Shown here one piece after another: positions 1 to 9,153 of a stretch of 64,000 nt of DNA; position 1 is the stretch's first letter; each line of letters opens with the position of its first letter. Origin of the DNA: Acidobacteriota bacterium. Lineage in GTDB: Bacteria; Acidobacteriota; Terriglobia; Bryobacterales; Bryobacteraceae. The DNA is taken from assembly GCA_016870995.1 (NCBI GenBank), contig VFZU01000008.1, forward strand, positions 44,447-108,446, given 5' to 3'. Both the position numbers and the translations under genes were made by a program. The notes under the pieces were generated by a model. That model was not told the origin of the DNA and ran no database searches. It saw only the letters and a program-made list of their open reading frames with translations.

Positions 1-1
1 G

Positions 2-394
2 AAGCAGGTTCTCGACGAGATCCGAGTGAAGGGTCACCTTACGGTGGAACTGGAGCTGGATTGTGATCGGTGCCTAGCCCCCCTCAAGTGGCCCGTTTCG
101 ACGGATTTTGACCTCTTGTACGCCCCGGAAGACCGGGCAGCGGCACCAGAGGAAGCCAATCTGAACGACGAGGAAGCCAACCTGGGTTTCTATCAGGGCG
201 CCGGTCTTGAGCTGGTTGATGTTTTGCGGGAGCAGGTGCTGCTGGCCTTGCCGATGCAAAGGACATGCCGTGAGATTTGTCCGGGCGTATGTCCGGGTCA
301 AGCTGAGAATTTGATCGACCTCGAGGGTGCCCCCCTTCAGGTGATGACCGATCCCCGGTGGAGTGCCCTCCAGGGATTGAAACTGAAGAAATAG
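2..394 (+). CDS. yceD: YceD/DUF177 family protein, 5' partial
   Basis: The reading frame is open from the window edge, so the N-terminus is missing; an internal GTG at 26 is not a convincing start. The visible part carries the DUF177 cysteine pairs: CDRC near the start and a CREICPGVCPG cluster near residue 85. YceD proteins are linked to 23S rRNA accumulation and ribosome assembly in bacteria and plastids. The gene lies directly before rpmF and plsX, the conserved yceD-rpmF-plsX order, which supports the assignment more than the sequence alone. Only the C-terminal part can be seen. Confidence 0.88.
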   Translation, partial: KQVLDEIRVKGHLTVELELDCDRCLAPLKWPVSTDFDLLYAPEDRAAAPEEANLNDEEANLGFYQGAGLELVDVLREQVLLALPMQRTCREICPGVCPGQAENLIDLEGAPLQVMTDPRWSALQGLKLKK

Positions 395-410
395 TAGAAG
401 GAAGAACACG

Positions 411-593
411 ATGCCGAATCCGAAACGCCGCCACTCCAAGCGCCGCACCTCCACCCGCCGGTCCCATGATGGCCTGGCCCGCGCCATTGGCAGCGAATGC
501 TCCAACTGTGGTGCCACCAAGCTGCCCCATCGCGCCTGCCCCGCTTGCGGTTTCTACAAAGGCCGCGCTGTTGTTGAAGTTGAGAAGTACTAA
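411..593 (+). CDS. rpmF: 50S ribosomal protein L32
   Basis: The 60-residue protein starts MPNPKRRHSKRR, the hallmark basic N-terminus of bacterial L32, and carries two CxxC pairs (CSNC and CPAC) that form the zinc-binding type of L32. It is a structural protein of the large ribosomal subunit. It lies 16 bp after yceD and 18 bp before plsX, so it is very likely transcribed with both. An SD-like GAAGGAAG precedes the ATG. Length is normal for the family. Confidence 0.97.
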   Translation: MPNPKRRHSKRRTSTRRSHDGLARAIGSECSNCGATKLPHRACPACGFYKGRAVVEVEKY

Positions 594-611
594 GCCGCTT
601 CAATACGGCCG

Positions 612-1622
612 ATGATCACCATTGCCGTTGACGCCATGGGCGGCGACCATGCCCCCAAAAGCGAAGTTGAAGGCGCACTCCGTGCAGTAAGAAGTCTCAA
701 TGTCCGGGTGTTGCTCGTGGGTCGCGAACAAATCGTTCGCGAAGAACTTGAGCAACACGGCAAATGGGAGCATCTCCCCATTGAAATCGTTCACGCCAGT
801 GAAGTGATTACGATGGAGGATTCCGCCGCCAAGGCGATGCGAACCAAGAAAGACTCTTCGATTCGCGTGGCTGCCCGGCTGGTACGTGATGGTCAAGCCG
901 CTGGTGTAGTTTCAGCTGGCAATACCGGTGCCGTCATGGCCACCGCCAAAACCACCCAAGGGATGATTCGTGGCGTGGAACGGCCGGCTTTGGCAACCGC
1001 ATTCCCCACCCTCAAAGGTTCTCCCACCATTGTTGTCGACGTTGGAGCCAACGTCGATGCCAGCCCCGAAATGTTGGCCCAATTCGCCTTCATGGGCAAC
1101 ATTTACAGCCGGGCGATTTTCGATATCCATCGTCCCCGCGTTGGTTTACTCTCGATTGGCGAAGAAGAACACAAGGGCAACGCCCTGACGCACGCCACCA
1201 CTCCTCTGCTCAAGGCGCTCCCTATCCATTTCATCGGTAACGTGGAAGGCCGCGATCTTTATACAGGCATCGCCGACGTGATCGTCTGCGATGGGTTTAT
1301 CGGCAACGTCGCGCTCAAAGTGAGCGAAGGTCTGGTCGAAGTTTTTAAGCACATCCTTAAGGAGAGCCTGAGTTCGACAATCACTCGCCAGGTCGGCGCG
1401 GTCCTCGCCAAGAATGGCTTTATGGAGCTCAAAAAGCGCACCGACTACTCCGAGTATGGTGGCGCTCCGCTGATCGGCGTTAAAGGCGTCTGCATCATCT
1501 GCCACGGCCGCTCGAACCCGAACGCGATAAAAAATGCGATTCGTGTTGCTGCTGAGTATGCATCCAATCGAGTGAATGAAAAAATCGAAGAAGGCCTCGC
1601 CGCCCTCAGCGACCGCACGTAA
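612..1622 (+). CDS. plsX: phosphate acyltransferase PlsX
   Basis: The 336-residue protein opens with [14 protein letters not shown] (residues 2-15), the PlsX signature, followed by [10 protein letters not shown] (about 101-110). PlsX converts acyl-ACP and phosphate to acyl-phosphate, the donor for PlsY in membrane phospholipid synthesis; it is a peripheral cytoplasmic enzyme. Length is typical. It follows rpmF by 18 bp. In many bacteria plsX is followed by fab genes; here the next gene is dsbD, so the fatty-acid cluster is not continued in this window. Confidence 0.96.
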   Translation: MITIAVDAMGGDHAPKSEVEGALRAVRSLNVRVLLVGREQIVREELEQHGKWEHLPIEIVHASEVITMEDSAAKAMRTKKDSSIRVAARLVRDGQAAGVVSAGNTGAVMATAKTTQGMIRGVERPALATAFPTLKGSPTIVVDVGANVDASPEMLAQFAFMGNIYSRAIFDIHRPRVGLLSIGEEEHKGNALTHATTPLLKALPIHFIGNVEGRDLYTGIADVIVCDGFIGNVALKVSEGLVEVFKHILKESLSSTITRQVGAVLAKNGFMELKKRTDYSEYGGAPLIGVKGVCIICHGRSNPNAIKNAIRVAAEYASNRVNEKIEEGLAALSDRT

Positions 1623-1653
1623 CTTTTTCGCCTTGGGCGACAATCAGAGATAT

Positions 1654-3504
1654 ATGCTCCGCGCCGTCATGTTGGTCTTGCTTGCCACAGCAAGCCTGTT
1701 CGCTCAAAAGCTCGATCCGATCCATTGGGCCCTCGGACCGATCCCGGAGACCAAAGCCGGGGCTGAATGCAAGATCCCCGTGCGCGCGAAACTGGATGAA
1801 CACTGGCACCTCTACTCGCTCACCACGCCGCCCCCGCCCAGGCCCACCAAGATCCAGGCCGTCGAAGGCGCACCCTATGAAGTCATACGAGTCGACCAAC
1901 CCACCCCGAATCGGAAACTCGACGTAAATTTTGGCAGCGAAACGGAGACCTTCGACGATGCTGTTGAATTTACGCTGGTCGCCAAAGCGCTGAAAGACAT
2001 CCCTGCCAATGCCGCGGACCTGGTGGTTGAAGTGCGCTTCCAGGCCTGCGACGACAAACAATGCCTGCCGCCGAAGAAGAAACAGGTTACCTACGACGCG
2101 AATTTCGCCTTCACTCCAGCGCCGGCCAAGGCAGCCGCACAGCCCGCTGCCGCCAAACCCACCAACGCCAAGCCCGCCGCCGCGCAGCAAACATTGAGCG
2201 AGTTTTTGCTGCTGGCCTTTGGCTTCGGCCTCGCCTCGGTCTTGACGCCCTGCGTCTTCCCGATGATCCCCATCACGATGAGCTTCTTCCTCACCAAGCA
2301 GGGCGCATCGAAGGGCCGCATTTTGTTTGATGCCGTTACATTCTGCCTCGGAATCGTAGTGCTGTTCACGGGTATCGGCTTTGCGCTCACAGCCGCGCTC
2401 GGCACCGCCGGCGTTACCTCGATCGGCTCCAACGTCTACGTCAACAGCTTCATCTGCCTCATCTTCTTCGCGCTCGCCCTCAGCTTGCTGGGCGCCTACG
2501 AGATCACACTCCCCTCGGGCCTCCTGACGAAACTGAATTCCGCCAGTGAAGGCGGCGGCATTGCTGGCACGCTGCTGATGGGCCTCACCTTCTCGCTGAC
2601 CAGCTTCGCTTGCGTCGGCCCCTTCGTTGGCACGCTTCTTGCCGCATCGATCACCGGCGACCGGCTCCAGCCCACGCTCGGCATGATGGCATTCAGCTTC
2701 GGGCTCTCGCTGCCCTTCTTCTTTCTCGCCCTGTTCCCCGGCGTCTTGAAGGGTCTGCCCCGCGCGGGCAACTGGATGATCCGCATCAAGGTCGTCATGG
2801 GCTTCCTGATCTTGGCGGCGATGCTCAAATACTTCAGCAATGTCGACGCCGTCATGGGCTGGGACTTCCTCACGCGCGAGCGCTTCCTGTCTCTCTGGGT
2901 GGTCTTATTCGCCCTGCCAGGCCTTTATCTGCTGGGCAAGCTGCCGATGGATGGCATTCAGGTTGGCGAGCAGCTTGGCGTGGGCCGAGCCTTGGCTGGA
3001 ACCGTCTTCATCGCCTTTGCACTCTCACTGGTACCCGGTATGTTTGGCGCAAACCTGGGTGAGCTTGAGGCTTACATTCCGCTCGTCAAGGAGAACGCGA
3101 GCCTGTTCAACAAAGGCGATGCCAACAAACCGAAGCTCGCCTGGATGAAGAACGATCTCGAAGGAGCCCTGGCCCGCGCCAAAGCCGAAAATAAGCTCGT
3201 TTTCGTAAACTTCACCGGCGTCGCCTGCACCAATTGCCACTGGATGAAAGCCAACATGTTCCCCAAGCAGGAAGTGCGTGCGGCCATGGAGAAGTTCATC
3301 CTTGTCGAGCTCTACACGGACGAACTCGACGATCCCAAGAGCCAGGAATTCCAGAAAATGCAGGAGAAGCTCTTTGAGACCGTGGGCATCCCCTACTATG
3401 CTGTGGTTAATGCCGACCAAAAAGTCGTGAGCAGCTTTCCCGGCCTGACCAAGGACGTGAAGGAGTTTGCTGGCTTTCTGAACGCGGCCTTGAGCAAAGC
3501 ATGA
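1654..3504 (+). CDS. dsbD: thiol:disulfide interchange protein DsbD-like
   Basis: I place the start at the ATG at 1654 because it gives a signal peptide (MLRAVMLVLLATASLFAQ); the open frame extends to 1576 inside plsX. The 616-residue protein has the three-part DsbD plan. The periplasmic N-terminal domain has a Cys pair (FQACDDKQC, residues about 132 and 137). The membrane core has TPCVFPMIP (Cys about 200) and SFACVGPF (Cys about 320). The C-terminal thioredoxin-like domain has CTNCHWMK (Cys about 525 and 528). It passes electrons from cytoplasmic thioredoxin to periplasmic thiols. An alanine/proline-rich linker follows the first domain. The stop overlaps the next start by 4 bp. Confidence 0.93.
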   Translation: MLRAVMLVLLATASLFAQKLDPIHWALGPIPETKAGAECKIPVRAKLDEHWHLYSLTTPPPPRPTKIQAVEGAPYEVIRVDQPTPNRKLDVNFGSETETFDDAVEFTLVAKALKDIPANAADLVVEVRFQACDDKQCLPPKKKQVTYDANFAFTPAPAKAAAQPAAAKPTNAKPAAAQQTLSEFLLLAFGFGLASVLTPCVFPMIPITMSFFLTKQGASKGRILFDAVTFCLGIVVLFTGIGFALTAALGTAGVTSIGSNVYVNSFICLIFFALALSLLGAYEITLPSGLLTKLNSASEGGGIAGTLLMGLTFSLTSFACVGPFVGTLLAASITGDRLQPTLGMMAFSFGLSLPFFFLALFPGVLKGLPRAGNWMIRIKVVMGFLILAAMLKYFSNVDAVMGWDFLTRERFLSLWVVLFALPGLYLLGKLPMDGIQVGEQLGVGRALAGTVFIAFALSLVPGMFGANLGELEAYIPLVKENASLFNKGDANKPKLAWMKNDLEGALARAKAENKLVFVNFTGVACTNCHWMKANMFPKQEVRAAMEKFILVELYTDELDDPKSQEFQKMQEKLFETVGIPYYAVVNADQKVVSSFPGLTKDVKEFAGFLNAALSKA

Positions 3505-5585
3505 AGTCTCTCTCTCTCTCGTTGACGCTCCTGCTTGCAGGAAACAACATTGGGTTTTCGGCCGAGCCAATCCGGGGCTTCCCCGAAGATGAAGCCAAAG
3601 CGCGCGCGCCTTTTGAGCAGCGCCTGCGCGCCACTGCCGAATCGAACAAGATCCGCGAGTATATGTCGCGCATGGCCGGCGAGCCCCACCACGCCGGCTC
3701 TCCCGCCTCCCGCGCCGTGGCGGAGTACGCCTTAGCGAAGTTCAAAGAGTTTGGCCTTGAGGCTCGCATCGAGACCTTTGACGCCCTGATTCCCCACCCC
3801 ACCCAAAGGCTACTCGAGCTGGTCAGCCCCGTCCGCTACACGGCGAAACTGCGCGAGCCGATCGTCAAAGAAGACCCCGATTCGAGCGACCTGAACCAGT
3901 TGCCGACGTTCAACGCTTACTCTGGCAACGGCGACGTAACCGCACCCGTTGTCTACGCAAACTACGGCCTGCCTGAGGATTACGCATTCCTCAAGTCGCG
4001 CGGAATCGATGTCCGTGGCAAGATCGCCCTCGTGCGCTATGGCCGCAGCTTTCGCGGTATCAAGCCGAAGGTCGCAGCAGAGAATGGTGCGGTCGGCTGC
4101 CTGATTTATTCAGACCCCAAAGACGATGGCTACTTCCAGGGCGACATTTATCCCAAGGGGCCGTTTCGTCCACCGCCCGGCGTGCAGCGCGGCAGCGTCA
4201 TGGACTTGCCTCTCTACCCCGGCGACCCACTCACTCCAGGCAAACCCAGCATCGCCGGCACGCCACGTCTGAAGATCGAAGAAGCGCGCACCATGCAGAA
4301 GATTCCTGTGATGCCCATCTCGTGGGAGGACGCGCGACCGATTCTGGAACACATCGAGGGCGAAGTAGCCCCAGTCGAATGGCGCGGCTCAATCCCGGTT
4401 ACCTACCACATCGGTGCTGGCCCTTCCACGGTTCACCTGAAGGTGCAGGCCGACAACGCCACGCGCCAGGTACATGATGTCGTGGCTCGAATGCGGGGCA
4501 GCATGTTCCCCGATCAATATGTCATCTACGGCAATCATCATGACGCCTGGGTAAACGGCGCGGCTGATCCGATCAGTGGCGCGGCGAGCGTAATCGAAGC
4601 TGCGCGCATCCTCACCCGTGCGATGCAACAGGGCTGGAAGCCGAAACGTTCGATCGTCTTTACACTCTGGGACGCTGAAGAATACGGTCTGGTGGGCTCA
4701 ACCGAATGGGCCGAAAAGCATCGGGACAATCTGCTTCAGAACGCGGTTGCTTACTTTAACTCCGACACCACCTTGCGCGGCCCAATGAGTATCCAGGCCT
4801 CACCCTCGCTTGAAAAATTCATCGAAGAATGGTTGCGCGATTACCCGGATCCCGGCAGTGAACGCAGCCTGCTCGATGCGAGTGGCCGCCGCAACTTCCG
4901 CGTTGGGCCGCTCGGCAGCGGCAGCGACTACACCGCGTTCGCCCATCACGTGGGAATCGCCAGCCTCAACGCGGGCTTCGATGGCAACATGAGTGGCGTC
5001 TATCACTCGGTTTATGACTCGATGCGCTGGTTTCAATACTTTGGCGACCCGGACTATGTCTTCACCACCGCCTTTGCAGGCTTCATGGCCACCGGCCTGT
5101 CCCGGATGGCCGACGCTTACGTCGTCCAATTCGACTTCGGCCGCGTCGCCCGCTTCCTGCGTGAAACCGTGGAAGATCTAAAGAAAAACTCGAAGGTGAA
5201 GGGTCTGGCCTGGGACTCACTCGAGCGTGAGATTGAAAAGGTCGGGCTCTCCTCGCGCGGATATGGCCAGGTGATGCAATCCCTCGAGTCTCGCTTCGCC
5301 ACCCTCGACAAGACGAAACTCAAAAAACTGAACAAAGCCATATTTCAAACCGAGCGCGCCCTCACTCGCCCCGAAGGTCTCCCTGGCCGCGAGTGGTACA
5401 AGAATCAACTCTCCGCCCCAGGACGCTACACCGGCTACGGAGCCAAGACGCTTCCCGGCATCCGCGAAGCGATTGAAGCTGGCCGCGGCGAAGAAGCTCA
5501 AACTCAGATGCGAGCTCTCACCGAGGCGCTGGCCGCTTACTCAGAACGCATCCGCACGTGCACCCGGCTGGCCCAGGAATTCTAA
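3501..5585 (+). CDS. M28 family metallopeptidase (glutamate carboxypeptidase II-like)
   Basis: This 694-residue secreted enzyme has a short signal peptide, a PA domain insert (about 140-290), the zinc peptidase domain (about 320-540) and a C-terminal transferrin-receptor-like dimerisation domain. Visible catalytic motifs are GNHHDAW (about 344-350), a second ligand in ADPISG (about 355-360), WDAEEYGLVGS with the catalytic Glu (about 390-400), and a late YHSVYDS histidine ligand. These match the NAALADase/GCPII group, which removes C-terminal acidic or other residues from peptides. The start overlaps the dsbD stop (ATGA), indicating co-translation. It is probably periplasmic and involved in peptide scavenging. 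Confidence 0.93.
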   Translation: MKSLSLSLTLLLAGNNIGFSAEPIRGFPEDEAKARAPFEQRLRATAESNKIREYMSRMAGEPHHAGSPASRAVAEYALAKFKEFGLEARIETFDALIPHPTQRLLELVSPVRYTAKLREPIVKEDPDSSDLNQLPTFNAYSGNGDVTAPVVYANYGLPEDYAFLKSRGIDVRGKIALVRYGRSFRGIKPKVAAENGAVGCLIYSDPKDDGYFQGDIYPKGPFRPPPGVQRGSVMDLPLYPGDPLTPGKPSIAGTPRLKIEEARTMQKIPVMPISWEDARPILEHIEGEVAPVEWRGSIPVTYHIGAGPSTVHLKVQADNATRQVHDVVARMRGSMFPDQYVIYGNHHDAWVNGAADPISGAASVIEAARILTRAMQQGWKPKRSIVFTLWDAEEYGLVGSTEWAEKHRDNLLQNAVAYFNSDTTLRGPMSIQASPSLEKFIEEWLRDYPDPGSERSLLDASGRRNFRVGPLGSGSDYTAFAHHVGIASLNAGFDGNMSGVYHSVYDSMRWFQYFGDPDYVFTTAFAGFMATGLSRMADAYVVQFDFGRVARFLRETVEDLKKNSKVKGLAWDSLEREIEKVGLSSRGYGQVMQSLESRFATLDKTKLKKLNKAIFQTERALTRPEGLPGREWYKNQLSAPGRYTGYGAKTLPGIREAIEAGRGEEAQTQMRALTEALAAYSERIRTCTRLAQEF

Positions 5586-5590
5586 ACTTC

Positions 5591-6010
5591 CTACTGTTTC
5601 CAGCGCGCCAGATACGAATCCATCGCGAGGGAGTCGAGCTCTTTTTGCAGCTCTTTCTCCCAGCTCTTCTTTTGTTTGTCTCTCACTTTGACAAGTACTT
5701 CGGCCGCTTGATTGGCTTGAATGTAAACCTGCTTCTGGCGTTCCACTTGTACCTGCTTTTCGCGGATACGCTGCTCAAGCCGAATCGATTGAGTTTCCAC
5801 CACCATCCGGTAGCGGCCCAGTTCCGCGCGATCGACCGGGTTTGGCCGCACGTTGCGAACTTCTTCGGCAAAGCTGGCTTGTAGTCCGTTGAAGTCTTCG
5901 CGGAGCTTCTGGATTTCGCCTTCGAGACTCACAAGCTTGGCCTGCTCCAGATCCGCCTGGTTGCGGCGATAAGTCAGCACACGCTCGAGTGGAAACGCAA
6001 AACGCTTCAT
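5591..6010 (-). CDS. fliJ: flagellar export protein FliJ
   Basis: The 139-residue, highly charged and almost wholly coiled-coil protein starts MKRFAFPLERVLTYRR, as FliJ does. FliJ is the soluble stalk protein of the flagellar type III export apparatus and works with the FliI ATPase and FliH. It is the last gene of the flagellar operon and overlaps fliI by 4 bp. Only 5 bp separate its end from the convergent M28 peptidase gene, so there is no room for a conventional terminator between them. Confidence 0.88.
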   Translation of the reverse strand: MKRFAFPLERVLTYRRNQADLEQAKLVSLEGEIQKLREDFNGLQASFAEEVRNVRPNPVDRAELGRYRMVVETQSIRLEQRIREKQVQVERQKQVYIQANQAAEVLVKVRDKQKKSWEKELQKELDSLAMDSYLARWKQ

Positions 6011-7347
6011 CGCGGAACCGGCATGTGGTTACTCAGAATCGCGGAGAGACTTTGCAACTGGCCGAGCGTATCTTCCATCTTCGAGGTCTCTTCCGCGTCC
6101 TGACGAAGGAACTGGTCGATCTGGCCGCGGTTGCGCAAGACGTTATCCAGCAGTGAATTCGAGCCCGGCACGTAGGCGCCGAGCTGAATCAGATCCGAGC
6201 TTCTCTCAAGACTCGCCAACGCCTCCCGGATTGAGCGGGCCGCCTCTTTGTGATTCGGCGTGGCCAACTTCGATTGCAGACGGCTCACGCTCTCCAGCAC
6301 GTTGATCGCCGGATAGTGCCCCATCGCCCCCAATTGCCTCGACAGAATGATGTGGCCATCGAGAATGGCACGCACCGTATCGCAAACAGGCTCGTTAAAG
6401 TCATCGCCCTCAACCAGTACCGTGAAGAAGCCCGTAATGGAACCCTTCGGGAACTTCCCTGCCCTTTCGAAGATCTTCGGCAAGAGCTGAAAGGCGCTGG
6501 GTGGATAACCCTTTTGTCCCGGAGGTTCCCCTGCCGCAAGGCCAATCTCACGTTGCGCCATGGCGAGGCGAGTGGCGGAATCGATCACCAGCAGCACATC
6601 CTTGCCCTGATCCCGGAAGAACTCAGCCACCGCCAGCGCCACAAAGCAGGCCCGCAACCGTAGAGGAGCCGGCTGGTCGCTGGTAGCAGCGATCATCACA
6701 CTTCGCTCGCGCCCCTCTGGGCCAAGCTCGTGCTCAAGAAAACTCTTTACCTCTCGGTTGCGCTCCCCAATCAAAGCCACCACCGCCACATCGGCAAAGT
6801 GATGCTTACACATCGAACCGAGCAAGGTGGATTTGCCTACGCCCGAGCCGCCAAACAACCCAATGCGCTGGCCCTTGCCACAGGTGAGCATGCTGTCGAT
6901 CACACGGATCCCGGTCACCAGCGGCTCTGAAATGTTCTCGCGAGCGAGTGGCCCTGGCGGTGGCGAGTACAAGTCATAGTGGGCCTCGGGAGTGATCGGC
7001 GGACCGCCATCCATCGGCTGCCCAAACCCATCCAGCACGCGCCCGAGCAGTTCTGCCCCAACCGCGACTTTGCCCGCCTCAGGCCGGGCAAGAATCGAGG
7101 CTCCCTGCGACAGGCCTCCGGTGTCCTCAAGCGGCATCGAAAGCACCTTGCCATTGCGGAAGCCAATCACCTGCGCGCGGATACGCCGGTTGCCCGGCAT
7201 GCGGACCTCACAGAAGTCACCAATGGCCGCCGCCGGCCCTTCACTCTCCAGCAGCATACCGGCAACTTCGGTCACACGGCCCCGCAACTGAAAGAAGTTC
7301 CCGGCAGAGAGGTACTGTTCAAATCGCTGAATATTCAAGCCACTCAT
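6007..7347 (-). CDS. fliI: flagellum-specific ATPase FliI
   Basis: This 446-residue protein is a type III secretion ATPase. Walker A is GGSGVGKST (166-174) and Walker B is VLLVID (251-256), followed by SATRLAMAQREIGLA. FliI forms a hexamer at the base of the export gate and powers unfolding and release of flagellar substrates from chaperones. It overlaps fliJ by 4 bp downstream, and its start shares one base with the fliH stop region. The length is normal and no catalytic residue is missing. Confidence 0.97.
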   Translation of the reverse strand: MSGLNIQRFEQYLSAGNFFQLRGRVTEVAGMLLESEGPAAAIGDFCEVRMPGNRRIRAQVIGFRNGKVLSMPLEDTGGLSQGASILARPEAGKVAVGAELLGRVLDGFGQPMDGGPPITPEAHYDLYSPPPGPLARENISEPLVTGIRVIDSMLTCGKGQRIGLFGGSGVGKSTLLGSMCKHHFADVAVVALIGERNREVKSFLEHELGPEGRERSVMIAATSDQPAPLRLRACFVALAVAEFFRDQGKDVLLVIDSATRLAMAQREIGLAAGEPPGQKGYPPSAFQLLPKIFERAGKFPKGSITGFFTVLVEGDDFNEPVCDTVRAILDGHIILSRQLGAMGHYPAINVLESVSRLQSKLATPNHKEAARSIREALASLERSSDLIQLGAYVPGSNSLLDNVLRNRGQIDQFLRQDAEETSKMEDTLGQLQSLSAILSNHMPVPR

Positions 7348-8087
7348 TAGCGTCTCCCCAACAAGTCGATAAATCCGCGTTCCACCTCATCGAGCTGCGC
7401 CTGGATCGAAGCATCGAGAATGCCACTCGTGCTTTCGAGCAAAAGGGCTCCGCGCTCGAGAGCCGCATCAGAAACGATCTCCACCCGCGGTGGAAGCTGC
7501 AGCCGCTCGAGATGAGGCAGCAGAGCCTGGTGGTCCTTCGGATTGAGCAGAATGCGATTCAACTCGCGTAGTTCTGAGCGCTGCGTCGCCGCGTGAATCA
7601 GACCAAACAAGGCTTCGGTATCGACTTGAATTTCGCGATAGAGAATTCGTCGCGCCACCGCCACGGCAAGACGCACCAACTGGTCTTCGCTCTCGGCAAG
7701 ATAGCGTTGCTTCACGGTGGCGATGTCTTCAATCGACTGGGCCATGCGCTTCAACCATGGCTCGATCTCGTTTTGCGATAAAGACTGTGCGCGGGCCTCG
7801 CACTCCACCCGGGTGCGCTGGATGGAGTCTTCGAGCTCACGACGGTGCCGGCCCTGCATCTCAGCCAGGCGTGCCTCGTAGTCGACCTGAGGCTGTAGAG
7901 CAGGCGCCTGCGCCATTGGCGTTTCCGGCTGAAAGACCGGAAAGCTCTGCGGCGCGCCATCCTGGAACTCCTCGACACGCCAGGGAGCGAGCCCGACCTT
8001 CACGGCTTCCTCGGCGGCGAAGACGCGTGACATGCTGCCAGCTGGCGAGGGAGTGCGTCCGTTCTGCGTGGCCTCGCTAGTTGACAT
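7347..8087 (-). CDS. fliH: flagellar assembly protein FliH
   Basis: FliH is a dimeric regulator of FliI. The protein has a low-complexity N-terminus, a charged coiled-coil middle (about 85-150) and a C-terminal domain like V/A-ATPase subunit E. I prefer the ATG at 8087 because GGCGAG lies 5 bases upstream, inside the end of fliG, giving an 11-bp overlap. Starts at 8105 and 8033 are also possible. Identity rests on the weak family resemblance plus the fixed position between fliG and fliI. Confidence 0.85.
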   Translation of the reverse strand: MSTSEATQNGRTPSPAGSMSRVFAAEEAVKVGLAPWRVEEFQDGAPQSFPVFQPETPMAQAPALQPQVDYEARLAEMQGRHRRELEDSIQRTRVECEARAQSLSQNEIEPWLKRMAQSIEDIATVKQRYLAESEDQLVRLAVAVARRILYREIQVDTEALFGLIHAATQRSELRELNRILLNPKDHQALLPHLERLQLPPRVEIVSDAALERGALLLESTSGILDASIQAQLDEVERGFIDLLGRR

Positions 8088-9153
8088 ACTGCTCGCCAAC
8101 GGCACCCTTCAGATTGATGACGCCTTCATTTTCAAGCTGTCGCAGCACTGTAATGATTTGCTGCTGCGAACCTTCCACTTCGCGGATCTTGACTGGCCCC
8201 AATGCGTCCATGTCTTCCCGCAGCATCTCGGCACCGCGCTGGCTCATCGAGCTCAGGAAGTGATCGCGCAACTTGTCGCTGGTTCCTTTCAGTGCAACCG
8301 TCAGCAGCTTGCGATCAATTCGCGACAGTAGTTCCTTGATGCCGATCTCGTCGATCTGCAACATGTCTTCAAACACGAACATCAACTGGCGAATGCCCTG
8401 CGTCAGTTGCGGGTTGATGACTTCGAGCGACTCGAGAATTTCCTTGCTCGTGCCCGAGTCGAGACGGTTGAACATCTCCGCCACGGCCTGAATGCCGCCG
8501 GTGGATTCGCGGCTGAAATCGCCGATTTCTTTCAGCTTGAGCCCGATGATGTTGGCAATCTTTCCGATGATGTCGGGTGAAATCTGCTCAAGGCACGCCA
8601 TGCGATGCGCCACATCGGCCCGAATTTCGGCGGGCAGCGCATAGAGCAACCCGCCTGCCTGGGTTGGGTTGAGATGCGACAAAATTAGCGCGATCGTCTG
8701 CGGGTGCTCGTTGTGGATGAACTTGGCGAGCTGCGTCGGGTCGGCCTTTTGCAGTGCGTCGAAGCTGAGGTTTTCGCCGCCAAGTTGCTTGAGTAACCGG
8801 TCGAGAATCCGCTTGGCCTCTTCTGGCCCAAAAGCTTGAACGAGGACCTTTTTGGCGTAGTCGACACCGCCTTTCAGCACGTACTGATGGGCGATCGACA
8901 TCTGGTAAAACTCTTCAAGCACGCCTTCGGCCTGTTCCGCAGTCACAGAACTAGCACGCGCCAATTCCTGCCCGATCTTTTGTACTTCGTTTTCATCCAT
9001 CTGCCGAAGTACTTCCGCCGTCACTTCTGGGCCCAGAATGATGAGCAGAATCGCGCATTTCTTCGAGCCCGGGATGTTGATCCGGAATGCGGGTTCTTCC
9101 GGGATGATGTCGGAGATCTTTTGCGGTTTTTCAGCAACTGGTGCTTCGGGCAT
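8077..9153 (-). CDS. fliG: flagellar motor switch protein FliG
   Basis: The 358-residue protein has the FliG N-terminal domain (about 28-130), middle domain with NEHPQTIALILSHL (about 152-165) and the C-terminal torque domain with a DIMLQIDEIGIKELL-like segment (here DMLQIDEIGIKELLSRID). FliG sits on the MS ring and transmits torque from the stator. The start codon overlaps the fliF stop by one base (TAATG), a translational-coupling arrangement. Length is slightly above the usual 330-340 because of an N-terminal extension rich in Pro and Glu. Confidence 0.96.
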   Translation of the reverse strand: MPEAPVAEKPQKISDIIPEEPAFRINIPGSKKCAILLIILGPEVTAEVLRQMDENEVQKIGQELARASSVTAEQAEGVLEEFYQMSIAHQYVLKGGVDYAKKVLVQAFGPEEAKRILDRLLKQLGGENLSFDALQKADPTQLAKFIHNEHPQTIALILSHLNPTQAGGLLYALPAEIRADVAHRMACLEQISPDIIGKIANIIGLKLKEIGDFSRESTGGIQAVAEMFNRLDSGTSKEILESLEVINPQLTQGIRQLMFVFEDMLQIDEIGIKELLSRIDRKLLTVALKGTSDKLRDHFLSSMSQRGAEMLREDMDALGPVKIREVEGSQQQIITVLRQLENEGVINLKGAVGEQYVN